The position numbers were made by a program, and so were the translations under genes. From Heterohyrax brucei (taxonomy: Eukaryota; Chordata; Mammalia; Hyracoidea; Procaviidae), in the NCBI GenBank assembly GCA_028571685.1, contig CM053143.1, forward strand, positions 195,803,829 to 195,867,828: a stretch of DNA of 64,000 bases, in the 5' to 3' direction. The notes beneath the pieces are model-generated. The model was not told the origin of the DNA and ran no database searches. It saw nothing but the letters and a program-made list of their open reading frames with translations. This document shows positions 31,397-42,614 of this stretch, piece after piece (the stretch's first letter is position 1; every line of letters begins with the position of its first letter).

Positions 31397-34300
31397 GTGG
31401 CAGCAGTGAACACATACCTATCAATAATTACATTGAATGTGAATGGACTGAATGCTCCAGTAAAGAGACACCAAGTGTCATCTTGGATCAAAAGACACGA
31501 CCCATCCATATGTTCTCTACAAGAAACTCACTTGAGACCTAAAGACAGGAACAAACTGAAAATTAAAGGATGGAAGAATACATATCAAGCTAACAATGAA
31601 CAAAGAAGAGCAGGGGTGGCAATTCTAATCTCAGACAAAATCAATTTTAATGTCAAATCCACCATCGTGGACAAAGATCGTCACTATTCATTGCTGAAAG
31701 ATTCAGTACACAAGCAAGACTTAACTATATTAAATATTTATGCACCTAATGCCAGAGCACCTAAATATGTCGAAGAAACACTGACTACACTCAAAAGAGA
31801 GTTAGATGACTCCACAATAATAGTGGGAGACTTTAACACTCCATTCTCATTACTAGACAGATCATCTAGAAAAAAAGCTCAGTAAAGATACAGAAGACCT
31901 CACTGACACAATTAACCAACTAAACCTCATTGATATATACAGAACTTTCCACCCATCAACAGACAACTACACCTTCTTCTCCAGTGCACATGGAACATTC
32001 TCCAGAATTGACCACGTGATAGGCCATAATGCAATGCTCAACAAAATCCATACCATTGAATTACTGCAAAGCATCTTCTCAGATCATAAAGCCATAGAAG
32101 CTGAAATCAATAGCAGAAAAAACAGAGATAGAAAGTGGAACTCTTGGAAACTGAACAACATCTTGCTCAAAAAAACATGGGTAATAGAGGAAATCAAGGA
32201 TGAATTAAAGAAATTCATGGATTCCAATGAGAACAAAAACACTTCCTACCAGAACCTATGGGATACAGCCAAAGCAGTGCTCAGAGGTCTGTTTATCTCC
32301 ATAAATGCACACATCTGGAAGGAAGAAAGAAAGCAAATCAAGGAACTAATTCTACAGCTTGAACAAGTAGAAAGAGAACAACAGAGGAACCCGGAACACC
32401 TCGGGCACCAGAAGAAAGGAGATCATAAATATTAGAGCAGAGCTAAATGAATTAGAGAATAGAAAAACAATTGAAAAAATTGAAAAGACCAAAAGCTGGT
32501 TTTTTGAAAAGATCAACAAAATTGATAAACCATTGGCTAAACTTACTAAAGAAAAGCAGGAAAGGAAACAAATAACCCAAATTAGAAACGAGAGAGGAGT
32601 TGTCACCACAGATGCAACAGAAATCAAAAATATCATAACAGAATACTATGAAAGACTGTACGCTAACAAATTTGAAAACCTAGGGGAAATGGACCAATTC
32701 CTTGACTCATATCACCTACCCAAATTATCACAACATTGAGGCAGAACAACTTAATAAACCCATCACAAAGGAAGAGATTGAAAAGGTCATCAAAACACTG
32801 CCAACCAAAAAAAGTGCAGGCCCAGATGGCTTCACGGCAGAATTCTACCAAGCATTTAGAGAACAGTTATCCCCAATACTACTGAGACTATTTCACAGAA
32901 TAGAAAAGGATGGAGTACTCCCAAACTCATTCTATGAAGCCAGCATAACCCTGATACCTAAGCCAGGGAAAGATCCAACAAAGACAGAGAACTACAGACC
33001 GATATCACTCATGAACCTAGATGCAAAAATCTTCAACAAAATTCTTGCCAACAGAATACAACAACATATCAAGAAAATAATCCATCAGGACCAAGTGGGA
33101 TTCATACCAGGGATGCAAGGCTGGTTCAACATCAGGAAAACAATTAATGTGATTAACCACATAAATAACACAAAAGACAAGGATCACCTGATTTTGTCCA
33201 TTGATGCAGAAAAGGCATTTGATAAAGTCCAACACCCATTCATGCTAAAAACTCTTAGCAAAATGGGCACAGACGGCAAATTCCTCAACACAATAAGGGC
33301 CATTTATACAAAGCCAGTTGCCCACATCATCCTGAATTGAGAGAGACTGAACGACTTTCCCTTGAGATCAGGAACTAGACAAGGATGCCCACTGTCACCT
33401 CTCCTATTCAACATTGTGCTAGAAGTTCTAGCCAGAGCAATTAGACAAGACGAAGAAATAAAGGGCATCTGCATCGGCAAAGAGGAAGTTAAAATCTCCC
33501 TGTTCGCAGATGATATGATTGTATATGCAGAGAACCCCAAGGAATCTATAAGTAAGCTACTCAAACTGATAGAAGAGTTCAGCAAAGTCTCAGGATACAA
33601 GATAAACATAAGTAAATCAGTAGGATTCCTTTATACCAACAACGAGACTGTTAAGGAGGAAATTATCAAATCAATACCATTTACAATGGCCCCTAAGAAG
33701 ATAAAGTACCTAGTAATTAATCTAACCAGAGAAACAACAGACCTTTACAAAGAGAACAACAAGCCCTTACTACAAGAAACTAAAAGAGACTTAGATAAAT
33801 GGAAAAACCTACCCTGCTCACGGATAGGAAGACTTAACATTGTGAAAATGTCTATTTTACCCAAAGCAATTTATTTATATAATGCAATCCCAATACAAGT
33901 TCCAGCATCATTTTTTAATGAGATGGAGAAACAAATCACCAATTTTGTTTGGAAAGGGAAGAAGCCCCGGATAAGTAAGGTACTACTAAAGAAGAAGAAC
34001 ACACTAGGAGGCCTCTCATTACTCGACCTTAGAACATACTACACTGCCACAGTGGTCAAAACAACCTGGTACTGGTACAAGAACAGACAGATCGATCAAT
34101 GGAACAGAATTGAGACCCCAGAGATGACACCATCTGCCTATGAACAGTTGATATTCCACAAAGGCCCTAAGACATTAAACTAGGGTAAAAACAGTATCTT
34201 CAATAAATGGTGCTGGCAAAATTGGTTATCCATCTGCAATCAACTGAGTCAAGATCCATATCTTACACCTTATACAAAAACCAACTCCAACTGGATAAAA

Positions 34301-35225
34301 GACCTAAATATCAAACCTAAAACAATAAAGCTCATCCAAGAAAAGGTAGGAACAACAACGGAAGTTTTAATACACAATGAGGACAGACTCCAAAATCTGT
34401 CAAAGAAACCTCAATCAACAGAAGAGAAAGTAGATAAATGGGAACTATTAAGAATCAAACACTTTTGCTCATCCAGACTTTATTAATAGAATTAAAAGAA
34501 CACCCACAGAATGGGAAAAAATATTTGGCAACTCTATGTCAGACCAACACCTGATCTCCATAATCTATAAGATACTACAAAATATCAATGAGAAGAATAT
34601 AAATCATCCAATTAAGCAATGGGCAAAGGAGATGGACAGACACTTCACTAAAGAGGAGATCCAGGCAGCCAAAAAACACATGCAGACATGTTCACGATCT
34701 TTAGTTATTAAAGAAATTCAAACCAAGACAACAATGAGATACCATCTCACCCCAACAAGATTGGCCATGATCCAGAAAACACAAAACAACAAATGCTGGA
34801 GAGGCTGTGGAGAAAGTGGAACCCTCCTACACTGTTGGTGGGGTTGCAAAATTGTCCAGCCTCTTTGGAAGGCAATCTGGCGCTTCCTTAAAAAAATGGA
34901 TATTGATATACCATTTGACCCAGTAATTCCACTACTTGGAATATATCCTACAGAATCAAGGCCTTTCACACCAACGGACACATGCACCAGAATGTTTATC
35001 GCAGCACAGTCCACGATAGCAAAAAGATGGAATCAACCCAGATGCCCAACAATAGAAGAATGGATAGGTAAACCATGGTACATATACTCAATGGAGCACT
35101 ACGCAATGATAAAGAATAACGATGATTCCAGGAAACATCTCCTAACCTGGTTTCAACTAGAAGACACTATGTTGAGTGAAAGTAGTCAGCGACAAAGGGA
35201 CAAATACTGTATGAGACCTCTATGA
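31397..35225 (+). pseudogene. L1 ORF2 (endonuclease / reverse transcriptase), multiply broken
   Basis: ORF2p nicks DNA and primes reverse transcription on it. From 'MAAVNTYLSIITLNVNG' at 31397, the endonuclease has N14, E43 (QETH) and D/N in 'GDFNTP'. A frameshift at the A-run near 31869-31876 moves the rest ('RIDHVIGH', 'SDHKAIE') to another frame. Further shifts are at about 32390-32420, 32710-32740 and 34480. RT motifs follow: '[15 protein letters not shown]' (32810), '[11 protein letters not shown]', '[12 protein letters not shown]' (33195-33230), '[14 protein letters not shown]', and catalytic FADD at 33503-33514. In-frame stops are TGA at 33338-33340 and TAG at 34181-34183. The cysteine-rich knuckle 'CWRGCGESGTLLHCWWGC' is at about 34796-34849, and the stop is near 35225. 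Confidence 0.95.
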
Positions 35226-36225
35226 TAAGACCTCAAAAACAGACTCGTGTATAGAAGAAAAGACTCTTTGACAGCTGCAAGGGAGAGGAGGGAGGGAGGG
35301 TGAGGGGGGAGGGTTTAGTTTAGATAGTTACTAGAAATCTAGTTAGGAGAAAGCAGTGATAGCACACATTAGAAACAAGAACAACATTAAGTGGACTTCA
35401 GCATAACTTGAGTACTCCTTCCATCTTGACTCAATACTGCAAGGATAGAGTAGCTGGGGCAGGGGGCGGGGGACCATGCTCTTAGGCGAATTCCAGGCCA
35501 CTTGGCACAACTAGCGTTTTGCTAAGAGAGCTCTCTGCACCCCACATTGGTGAGTGGCGTCTGGGGTCTTAAAAGCTGCCAAGCTGTCATTGGAGGGTAC
35601 AGCAAATGGTCCCAACTCAGCAGGAACGGATGCTCACCGAGGACCAAAATGACACGCGGTAAAGACAACCGAGAAGACAGAGAGACCCACAAGAGTGGGT
35701 GCCTACATCGACTTGGGACCGGAAGAACCGGATGGTGCCCGGTCACCACCAGTGATAGCCACGATGGAGCTCACAGAGAGGAGTCTCACTGGCAACACAA
35801 GAATAAAAGGGGTCCATCATGAGATCTCCACTATAAGACCTCAACTGATGGTCCAGCAGTTTTGGGGTTCCTCTGAAAGCATAGCCCCCGGCCCTGATGC
35901 TGCCCTTTCCCATAAATTATAACAAAGGTCCACTCTTTGGACAGGAATGGATTGGACTTGGCAATGCAGAGTGACCATATATTGGAACCACTTTATGGTT
36001 CTATACATCTATAGGATATCATCTTGCTGACCTCTGGCTGGAGGAAGGGGAGTGGATGGAGAGGACGGGAAAGGAGGTTGTTGGGAGGATGAGACATGTG
36101 TGGAGCAGAGAGGAATAGTGTGCAGTCACCGGACAGGGAGAGCAGTGGAAGCTGCATATAGGTGGGCATGTAAATTTATACATGAATGTACATTTTCACT
36201 CAGTTACGTTAAATAAAAAAAAAAA
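35226..36225 (+). other. L1 3' UTR and poly(A) tail
   Basis: The noncoding 3' part of the L1. It carries a G-rich tract (35281-35313) with enough G3 runs for a G-quadruplex, AATAAA at 36212-36217, and an A-run leading into the right target-site duplication. Open frames across it are not genes. Confidence 0.92.
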
Positions 36226-36240
36226 AAAAAAGTATGGTGA
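36226..36240. repeat. Target-site duplication of full-length L1, right copy
   Basis: Identical to 29001-29015. RTE sequence resumes immediately after. Confidence 0.95.
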
Positions 36241-36640
36241 AAGGATACAACCCTGACGCACGCCTTTCCTGACTTCAAACCACGCAGTGTCCCCTTGTTC
36301 TATTCACATGACTGCCTCTTGATGCAGGTACAGATTCTTCATGAGGACAGTTAAGTGTTCTGGAATTCCCTTTCTCCGTAATGTTAGCTGTAATTTATTA
36401 TCATCCACACAGTCCAATGCCTTTGCACAGTCAATGAAACACACGTAAACACCCTTCTCGGACACCCTGCTTTCCGCCCAGGTCCACCTGACGTCAGCGA
36501 TGAGACCCCCGCTTCCAGGCTCTCTTCTGAACCCAGCCTGAACTTCCGGCAGCTCGTCGTCAATGTACTGCCGCAGTGTCTTTTGAATGATCTTGAGCAA
36601 AATTTTACTCACATGTGATACTAACGATATGACAACCAGG
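36241..36640 (-). mobile_element. RTE RT palm and fingers (continuation of 28119-29015)
   Basis: The minus strand reads 'IIQKTLRQYIDDELPEVQAGFRREPGSGGLIADVRW' and 'VYVCFIDCAKALDCVDDNKLQLTLRRKGIPEHLTVLMKNLY', the RTE RT palm with the first catalytic aspartate in FID. It stops at about 36640, where the element is 5'-truncated or cut. Confidence 0.92.
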
Positions 36641-36649
36641 CACATGCAA

Positions 36650-36940
36650 CTGAACTTCACCAGCGCCACAACTTTCCAGAACTCTCCACCACTGACACGG
36701 GTAAAACACGAGATCCTTCCTTTCCCAAATCTTTCCTAAGCCCTGACACGACATTTGTTCGGGGGGTAGGGGTCAGCCTTGCCTGGGCCCTCCCTGTCTC
36801 CCCTTGCAAGCCCCTTTAGCAAAGTGTCAGTTGTGGGGAGCGGTCCTCTGGCCCTTATCAGTTACCTCTTGATCCGTGAGGGGCAAGAACCTCAGACAGA
36901 CCTGTGTCATTTACAGACCCTCTTGGACCTCATCCCTAGG
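36650..36940 (+). repeat. ERV1-like LTR, 3' half
   Basis: Similar to 20560-20800 in order: 'GACATTTGTTCGG', 'CTTGCAAGCCCCTT', 'TGTGGGGAGCGGTCC', 'TTGATCCGTGAGGGGCAAGAACCTCAGACAGACCTG'. This is the R/U5-like end of the LTR family also seen at 20125 and 26285. The AATAAA of the first copy is mutated here. Confidence 0.5.
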
Positions 36941-37239
36941 GAACATAGCTGGCCGCAAACAGAGGCACAGTGTACAGGGCACCCGGCCTGGCCCCTAGGG
37001 TGACACAGGGAGAAGCCCACAGGGAAATGGTGGCAAGCACATAGTGACTCAGGAAATGACCAGGTGCACAAAGTGACCATGATGAAATTCACTCTAGAAA
37101 CCAAAATACTCACACACAGCCCTAGGGCCATCGAGGGAGCCAGCACGGGCTGTGGGCAGATCACAGCATCTTACCAGCGCCACACATGTTTCTTTGGTAA
37201 GGCACTGTAATCAGGTTATAAATTGTCCTTGTCCCGAGG
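36941..37239. other. Unassigned sequence
   Basis: No family is recognised. Confidence 0.35.
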
Positions 37240-37900
37240 ACACGGACACTGAAATACCTGAGCCAACGTGACCCAGGGTCTGCAGCACGCACTCAACACG
37301 TTATGAAAAAATGATACATAACTACAGAGACGAGGAGAGAGCAAGAAGGGACAAGGGACGGAGGGGGAGAGAGACGGAGGAGGAGAAGAGGCGCAAGGGA
37401 AAGAGACGGGGAGAGTGAGCTGGGGAGAGGGACACAGAGACGGGGAGACAGCCACAAAGCAACGAGGCCGGCGCTCGGGGCAAAGGGGGACAGAAGCTCC
37501 TCGTGTGGCTTTTACGGCTGCTCGCTAAGTCTCACATTATGACGACATTAAATATAACTTCCCCAAAAGAGGATGGCACAGAGAATCATAAAGCAGTGAG
37601 GCCAGCGCTCAGGGCAAAGGGGGACGGAAGCTCCCACAACAACGAGCAGAGGCGAGAGCACTCCCACACGGTGGGTGGAGGGAGAGCGCCACAGCCACAG
37701 CCGCAGAGAAGACCGCCCGCCGATGGCTCCTCAACCCGGCACCGGCAGCTCCTTGGTGGGGACCCCACGGTGACAGCCAGGAGGCGGACCTGCGTCCACA
37801 CAGGGATGTTGGAGCTGACACACCCCTGGGGGCCCTCAGCACCCCCCAGGGCCGTCCGGTGGGTCACGGCGTGCCACCCAGCGGAGCCCACCTGCCGGGG
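37240..37900. repeat. Block resembling 7356-8060
   Basis: A purine-rich run (37318-37450) is followed by GC-rich sequence matching the 7.4-7.9 kb block in the same order. It may be an old segmental duplication or an unrecognised interspersed family. The 107-144 codon frames that cross it are compositional. Confidence 0.55.
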
Positions 37901-38379
37901 TGATATTCGGTGCCAGGAGAATGCGGAGCCCACTTAGGTGCCAACTTGGAGTATCCTTGAGGGTCAGGACTAATCAGAGGTCAGCAGGGCCACGCCAAAG
38001 GGAGGGACAAGGCACGCGTGTGGGGACACCAGCTCCTGTGAAGGCCGAGAGGAGAATTCTGAAACAGCCAGGCGTGGCCGCTGAAGGTGACAGGGTGACA
38101 GTGCAGCCACACCTCCTCCAACACCATCCTCACCTCTGGACCAAGGGGAAAACCATCCATGGGAAGAGCTTCACCAACCCAGAGAACCCCATTTTCTTCT
38201 TTCTTCCTCCTCCCCACCTCTGAACCCCAAAGGCAGGCAGGTAGAGACAGCCCTGGTCACAGTCCTCTACTCTGCTCTGGTGATTTCAGGCTAAAGGAGT
38301 GACCTGCATTGCTGGGGACTTCTCCTGTGCTGGCTCCAGACCCAGGACGTTGACAGGGGGCATGCACACTGGCACTCAC
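37901..38379. other. Unassigned sequence
   Basis: No family is recognised. Confidence 0.35.
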
Positions 38380-38770
38380 ACAACCCACGGTGCTCAGATG
38401 GCCCAGGGAGCCCCCACCCACTCCCTGCCCTACCCAGGAACACCCCCATGCTGCCCTTCTCAGGGATAGCACACCCTGTCACACCCAGGTGAGACCTCCA
38501 TCCCACCCTGCCCAGTGGAGACCCCAGCCATCCCACCCTGCCCAAGAAGTCCCCCGTCTGACCCACAATGACCAGTAGCCCTGCATCCAGCCCAGCCCAG
38601 CCCAGGGATCTCCCCATCTACCCCACACTGCCTGAGGGATGTCACCGTCTGCCCCACTCAGCCTAAGGAGCTTCCCAACTGTCCTTGTCCTGTCAAGGAG
38701 CCCACTATCCAGCTACTACCTTCCCCTTCACAGAAAAGCCCCCATCCAACCAGCGTCCTACCCTAGGGAG
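38380..38770 (+). repeat. Degenerate CCACCCTGCCC-type tandem repeat
   Basis: Units of about 35-40 bp, with a core near CCATCCCACCCTGCCCA and a following GTGGAGACCCC or AGTCCCCCGTCTGA part, recur imperfectly. The open frames of about 110-120 codons on both strands in this area arise from this C-rich repeat. Confidence 0.6.
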
Positions 38771-40219
38771 CCGCCCCCTAGAAACCAGGTCAAAGAGCAC
38801 CTCATCCCTGATGCCGTGCTATCAGCAGGGCCTGACCAGGCTGGCAGGTGCATCCCCCAGCACCCACCGTCTTCCCCAAGAGCTTTCCAACACCCAGAGT
38901 GGGGGAGACAGGCCCCTGTGAGTGACCGCCTGCTGCTGGCAGACGTGGGTAGTGTGTTCAGGAGACTTGCCCCCATGTCCACACCCCCGCCCCAGGGAAG
39001 CCACTGAGTGACAGACACCCTAGGTCCTCACGGCACAGCCTGACAGCCCCACCATCCCTGCTCTGGAGTCAGGACAGGATGTTCAGAGGCAGCAGCCCCC
39101 CGTCGGGCAGCCGCTGGGGCCAGAGGAGAGTTGAACCCGATGGCCAAGGGCAGGGAAGGGCAGGCAGCTGTGAGCCAGGAAACAAACCACCAAGTTCACA
39201 GACTTCCAGCAAAAGTAGCTGGGTGAAAACAGACAGACTAAGAGAAGCCAAGGGGCGCATGCCCTGACGTGCTGCCGGAACAGGGGTGGGTCCGGGGTTG
39301 ACACTTAGGCGGGTCCCTGCAGGGCAGGGAGCCGTGAGCACCCAGACAGGAAAGCCACCTTTGGGACTTGCTTACTGCAGATGCAGCTGAGTTTGGGGGA
39401 AGGAGCAGGGGGCAGGGGTCCTGCCGGGCACAGAAGATAGGTGTCCAAGTGCTCCAGGCTGAAGGCACCCAGGGCCCAGATGCAGGAATCATGGCAGGGG
39501 ACGGCGGGGTGCTCCAAGGGGTGTTGTCAGCAGCTGGGGTGTGGTTGAATGCACCCACCCCAGAGCGGAGCACTGCTGTCACGAGATAGCCAGGCCGGCC
39601 CTGGACACTGCAGGCAGGACACCTCCCAGCCACAGACAGCACGCTGCCCATCCTGCTACTGCAGCTCTGTCTCCTGGCCACCACGGCCACCAAACTGCCC
39701 ACCTGAGCCACCGAACGGACCACAGCCACCAAGCCCAGTGTGGCTGCCAATGCCACCACGGCTGCTACCAGTCCCAACTCTGAGCCCCTGGACTGCTCCA
39801 GGAAGGGGACTTTTGTGACAAGCCACACAGAACCAGGTGGACACCGAGGATGTAGCCCCATACCTGGCGCTGTGGAGCTGGGGGAAGCTTTGTGGTCGAC
39901 TTCTCAAGCCATTCAAGTCCAAGTCCATCAGGCTCCCTGTGCCTGCCAGGCCTGCAGGACGGGACCCTGGGGCCCAGGCCCCAGAAGAAGCGGCTGAGCG
40001 GGAGGTCAGGGAGCAGGCGAGGCTGACGTGCGACGTGGTGCCTGGTCCTCTGTGAGAGGAAGGCGGCTCCTGGGTGCGGCCGCAGCGCCACCGGGAGCAT
40101 CTCCTGACCACAGAGGAGCCCAGTATGTGCCACAGCACAGCAATGAGTACATCCCAGCACTTCTAACCTGCTCTGCACGGACTCAACCAGAGCAACGGGA
40201 CAAGCAGATCCGCCCGATG
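38771..40219. other. Unassigned GC-rich sequence
   Basis: There is no convincing gene. Minus-strand frames of up to 207 codons (39238-39861) are low-complexity, rich in valine, alanine and serine, with several overlapping frames of similar length on both strands. A CCACC/GCCACC-rich part lies at 39660-39780. Confidence 0.4.
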
Positions 40220-40850
40220 CCTGTGTTGGACAATTCAGTGGGACATCCATGGGCTACTTGCGCCCGCCACCTTCAGGGACCCGCAGAGCCGCAGGGGCCT
40301 TGGGGGAGCCATGCAGCTAATAAACCACTGGGCATCACCCACGTGCTCTCAGTGTGCTTTATTCTCACAGAGGACTTCTCCTAAACTTGTTCCAACATGG
40401 CCTGTCCTTCCAGACTCACCCAGGTATCCCCTCCTCCAGGAAGTCCACCCTGGTCACTCAGCCTGACAAGGTGCCCACAGGGTTTCCCTGCCGATTCCCC
40501 AGATGGGAGCCTTTCTTGGGCAGCCCCACGGGTGGTCACACTGTGTCCTCACATCCAGCTTTGCTGGGCAGACAGTGCAGACACGCATGAGGGATGCACA
40601 CACGTGTCCCAGTGGTGGAAGCCCTAGGAGGACAGGATGCTGAGACAGGTGATGGGCATGGATCTCTGGATGATGGGCAGCCACAGCACGGAAGGGGGTG
40701 TGGGTCTCCCCACAGGGTATCTGGGACATCAGGGACACTCCCTTCTGCCAAACGAACACCCTCCAAACACCCCAATAAACAAGGCCCAGGACCCCACAAA
40801 CCTACAAGTGGTGCCCAAGTGCTTTCCCTCCAAACCAGGGCACCAAAGGG
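40220..40850. repeat. Blocks resembling 9186-10655
   Basis: See 9186-10655. The L2-like phrase 'CCCCTCCTCCAGGAAGTCCACCC' at 40430-40452 may be part of an ancient L2 but is weak. Confidence 0.5.
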
Positions 40851-41039
40851 GCTGGAGGACAGTTTGATTTCTCTTTCTCTGTGTCCTATCAGCAAGATTT
40901 CCAGGACAAGCATCCCACTGGGTCCCTTAGCCTCAGTTTCCCCACCTCAGCATCTTGTCAGCATAGACAAGTCGGTGGGACAGATTGGTGGGAAGAACAC
41001 CTCAGTCAATAAAACACCACCAGTGTTCATGGACTGGAA
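40851..41039. other. Unassigned sequence
   Basis: Contains 'CCTCAGTTTCCCCACCTCAG' at 40930, a possible MIR tail. Nothing else is recognised. Confidence 0.35.
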
Positions 41040-41380
41040 GATTTAACAGAGCTGAGATGGCAACATTACCCAGACATTCAATGCACTTCCCATAAAAATC
41101 CCAACAGCCTTTGCATATCATGATCAAACTCTTGAGAACCAAGGACAAGGAAAGAAATTTGAGAATAGCACAGGAAAAAAAAAAGGTGCCACAAACAAAG
41201 TGTCCTCAGTAAGTTTAACTGCTGATTTCTCATCAGAAACCAAGCATACAAGAAGGCAATGGAACAACAAATTCAAGATACTGAAAGAAAAGAAGTTCCA
41301 ACCAGGAATAATGTACCCAGCAAAGCTAGTATTCAGAAACAAAGGTGAAACCAGGTTAAGAGCCAAAGGGTGAAAAAGTA
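41040..41380 (+). pseudogene. Old L1 fragments including ORF1 C-terminus
   Basis: 41040-41110 resembles an L1 ORF2 stretch. 41150-41375 encodes the ORF1 C-terminal domain: 'ADFSSETKHTRRQWNNKFKILKEKKFQPGIMYPAKLVFRNKGE' equivalents, matching 30735-30870. It is broken by an A10 run at 41175. Confidence 0.75.
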
Positions 41381-42073
41381 CTCCAAGCAAACAGTGACCA
41401 AAGTATGGAAGGTATGACAATATTCATATCTCAAAAAATAAACTTTAAGTCAAATCTAAACCAAACCAAACCCAGGGACGTCAAGTCCAGGCCAACTCAC
41501 AGCTACCCTACAGGACAGAGTAGAACCGCTCCACACAGTTTCCAAGGAGCACCTGGCAAATTTGAACTGCCAGCCTTTTGGTTAGCAGACATGGCACTTA
41601 CCAACTACACCACCAGAATTTCCAAAAACACAAAACAGACATGATATGACGATAAAAGGGTCAGTTCACTAAGAAGAAAGACGTTTTAGAGATCCATACA
41701 CGCAATATCAGAACCCCAAATTAACAAAGCAAAATCTCAAAGGCAGAAATAGAGAAGTCTACAACAATACTATAAAACATTAATACATCACTTTTGATGA
41801 TGAACAGAACAACAAGAAACATCAATTAAAAAAAAAATGGTACTGTTAAACAACTGGACCTAACCTGACAGACACACATAGAACACTCCACCCAACAGCA
41901 GCACGGTGGACATTCTTCTCCATTGCACATGGTCCTAATATATGCTCTCCAGAAGAGACCATGTACTAGAAGACAGAACAAATGATAATAGATTGAAAAA
42001 GACTAAAGTCATACACTGTATCTTTTCTGACCATAATGGAATGAAGCTAGGAGTCAATAACAGGAAGACAGGG
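41381..42073 (+). mobile_element. Old L1 ORF2 endonuclease region
   Basis: L1 ORF2 sequence with many stops: 'IFISQKINFKSNLN' equivalents at about 41420, interrupted by an AfroSINE, then the 'EHSTQQQHGGHSSPLHMVLIYAL' and 'SDHNGMKLGVNNRKTG' equivalents near 41880-42070. It is cut at 42073 by a MaLR-like LTR and resumes at 42615. Confidence 0.75.
41461..41623 (-). repeat. AfroSINE inserted in old L1
   Basis: Minus-strand copy with tail 'GGGTAGCTGTGAGTTGGCC', core 'GTTTCCAAGGAGC' and head 'GTTGGTAAGTGCCATGTCTGC'. It lies inside L1 endonuclease sequence. Confidence 0.9.
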
Positions 42074-42614
42074 TGTCATGGATTGAACTGTGTATCCCCA
42101 GCAATGTGTGTAGCAATTTGTCTGGGCCATGATTCCCAGTACTGTGTGATTGTCCTCCTTTCTGTGATTTTTTCCCGTGCTGTAACTCCTTGTCTCTGTC
42201 TGTGGTTAACAGGTAGGATTACGTTAAAAGAGGATTAAGGTGGGACTGCAACATCCTTACTAAGGGAATTTCCCTGGAGTGTGGCTTGTACCACTTTTTA
42301 TCCTTTTATTCCTACAAGAGATAAAATGAAAAGGAGGCAAGCAGAGATCTGGGGACCACAGGCCACCAAGAAAGCAGCACCGAGAGTAGAGCGCATCCTT
42401 CAGACCTGAGAGTCCTGCACTGTGATGCTCTCACTTCAAAGCAAGATGGATGGAACACAGGGACCTACCTCCAGAGCAGAAAAGAGAGTGCATTCCCTGG
42501 AACTAGCATCCTGAATTTGAACTCCAGCCTACAGACTGTGAAAGGATAACATTTTCATTGTTAAAGCATCCACTGTGGTATTTCTGTTAGAACAGTACCA
42601 GAAGGCTAAAAACA
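42074..42614 (+). repeat. MaLR-like LTR (solo)
   Basis: A 541-bp plus-strand LTR from TGTCATGGATTGAACTGTG to GGCTAAAAACA. This is the least truncated copy of the family in the window, and the 14706, 16380, 24055, 46001 and 46837 copies can be aligned to it. Host L1 flanks both sides. I see no convincing target duplication. Confidence 0.85.

Larger units (their letters stand above)
29016..36225 (+). mobile_element. L1: Full-length L1 (LINE-1) retrotransposon
   Basis: About 7.2 kb with every part of an L1: 5' UTR (29016-30015) starting GGGGCGGAGTCAAGG, ORF1 (30016-30974), an inter-ORF spacer, ORF2 (about 31397-35225), a 3' UTR with a G-rich tract, AATAAA at 36212-36217 and a poly(A) tail. It lies inside an RTE with exact 15-bp target-site duplications. 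ORF1 has one frameshift, and ORF2 has several frameshifts and two in-frame stops, so it is not competent as read. The identical duplications and long open stretches make it the youngest large element in the window. Assembly or sequencing indels could account for some breaks. Confidence 0.96.

Noticed and set aside
39238..39861. 207-codon minus-strand frame as a gene
   Set aside because: Several overlapping frames of similar length exist in the same GC-rich tandem-like DNA. There are no motifs and no sign of exon structure.
42074..42614. 5-bp target duplication at this LTR
   Set aside because: The flanks CAGGG and GAGAA do not match well enough to claim one.
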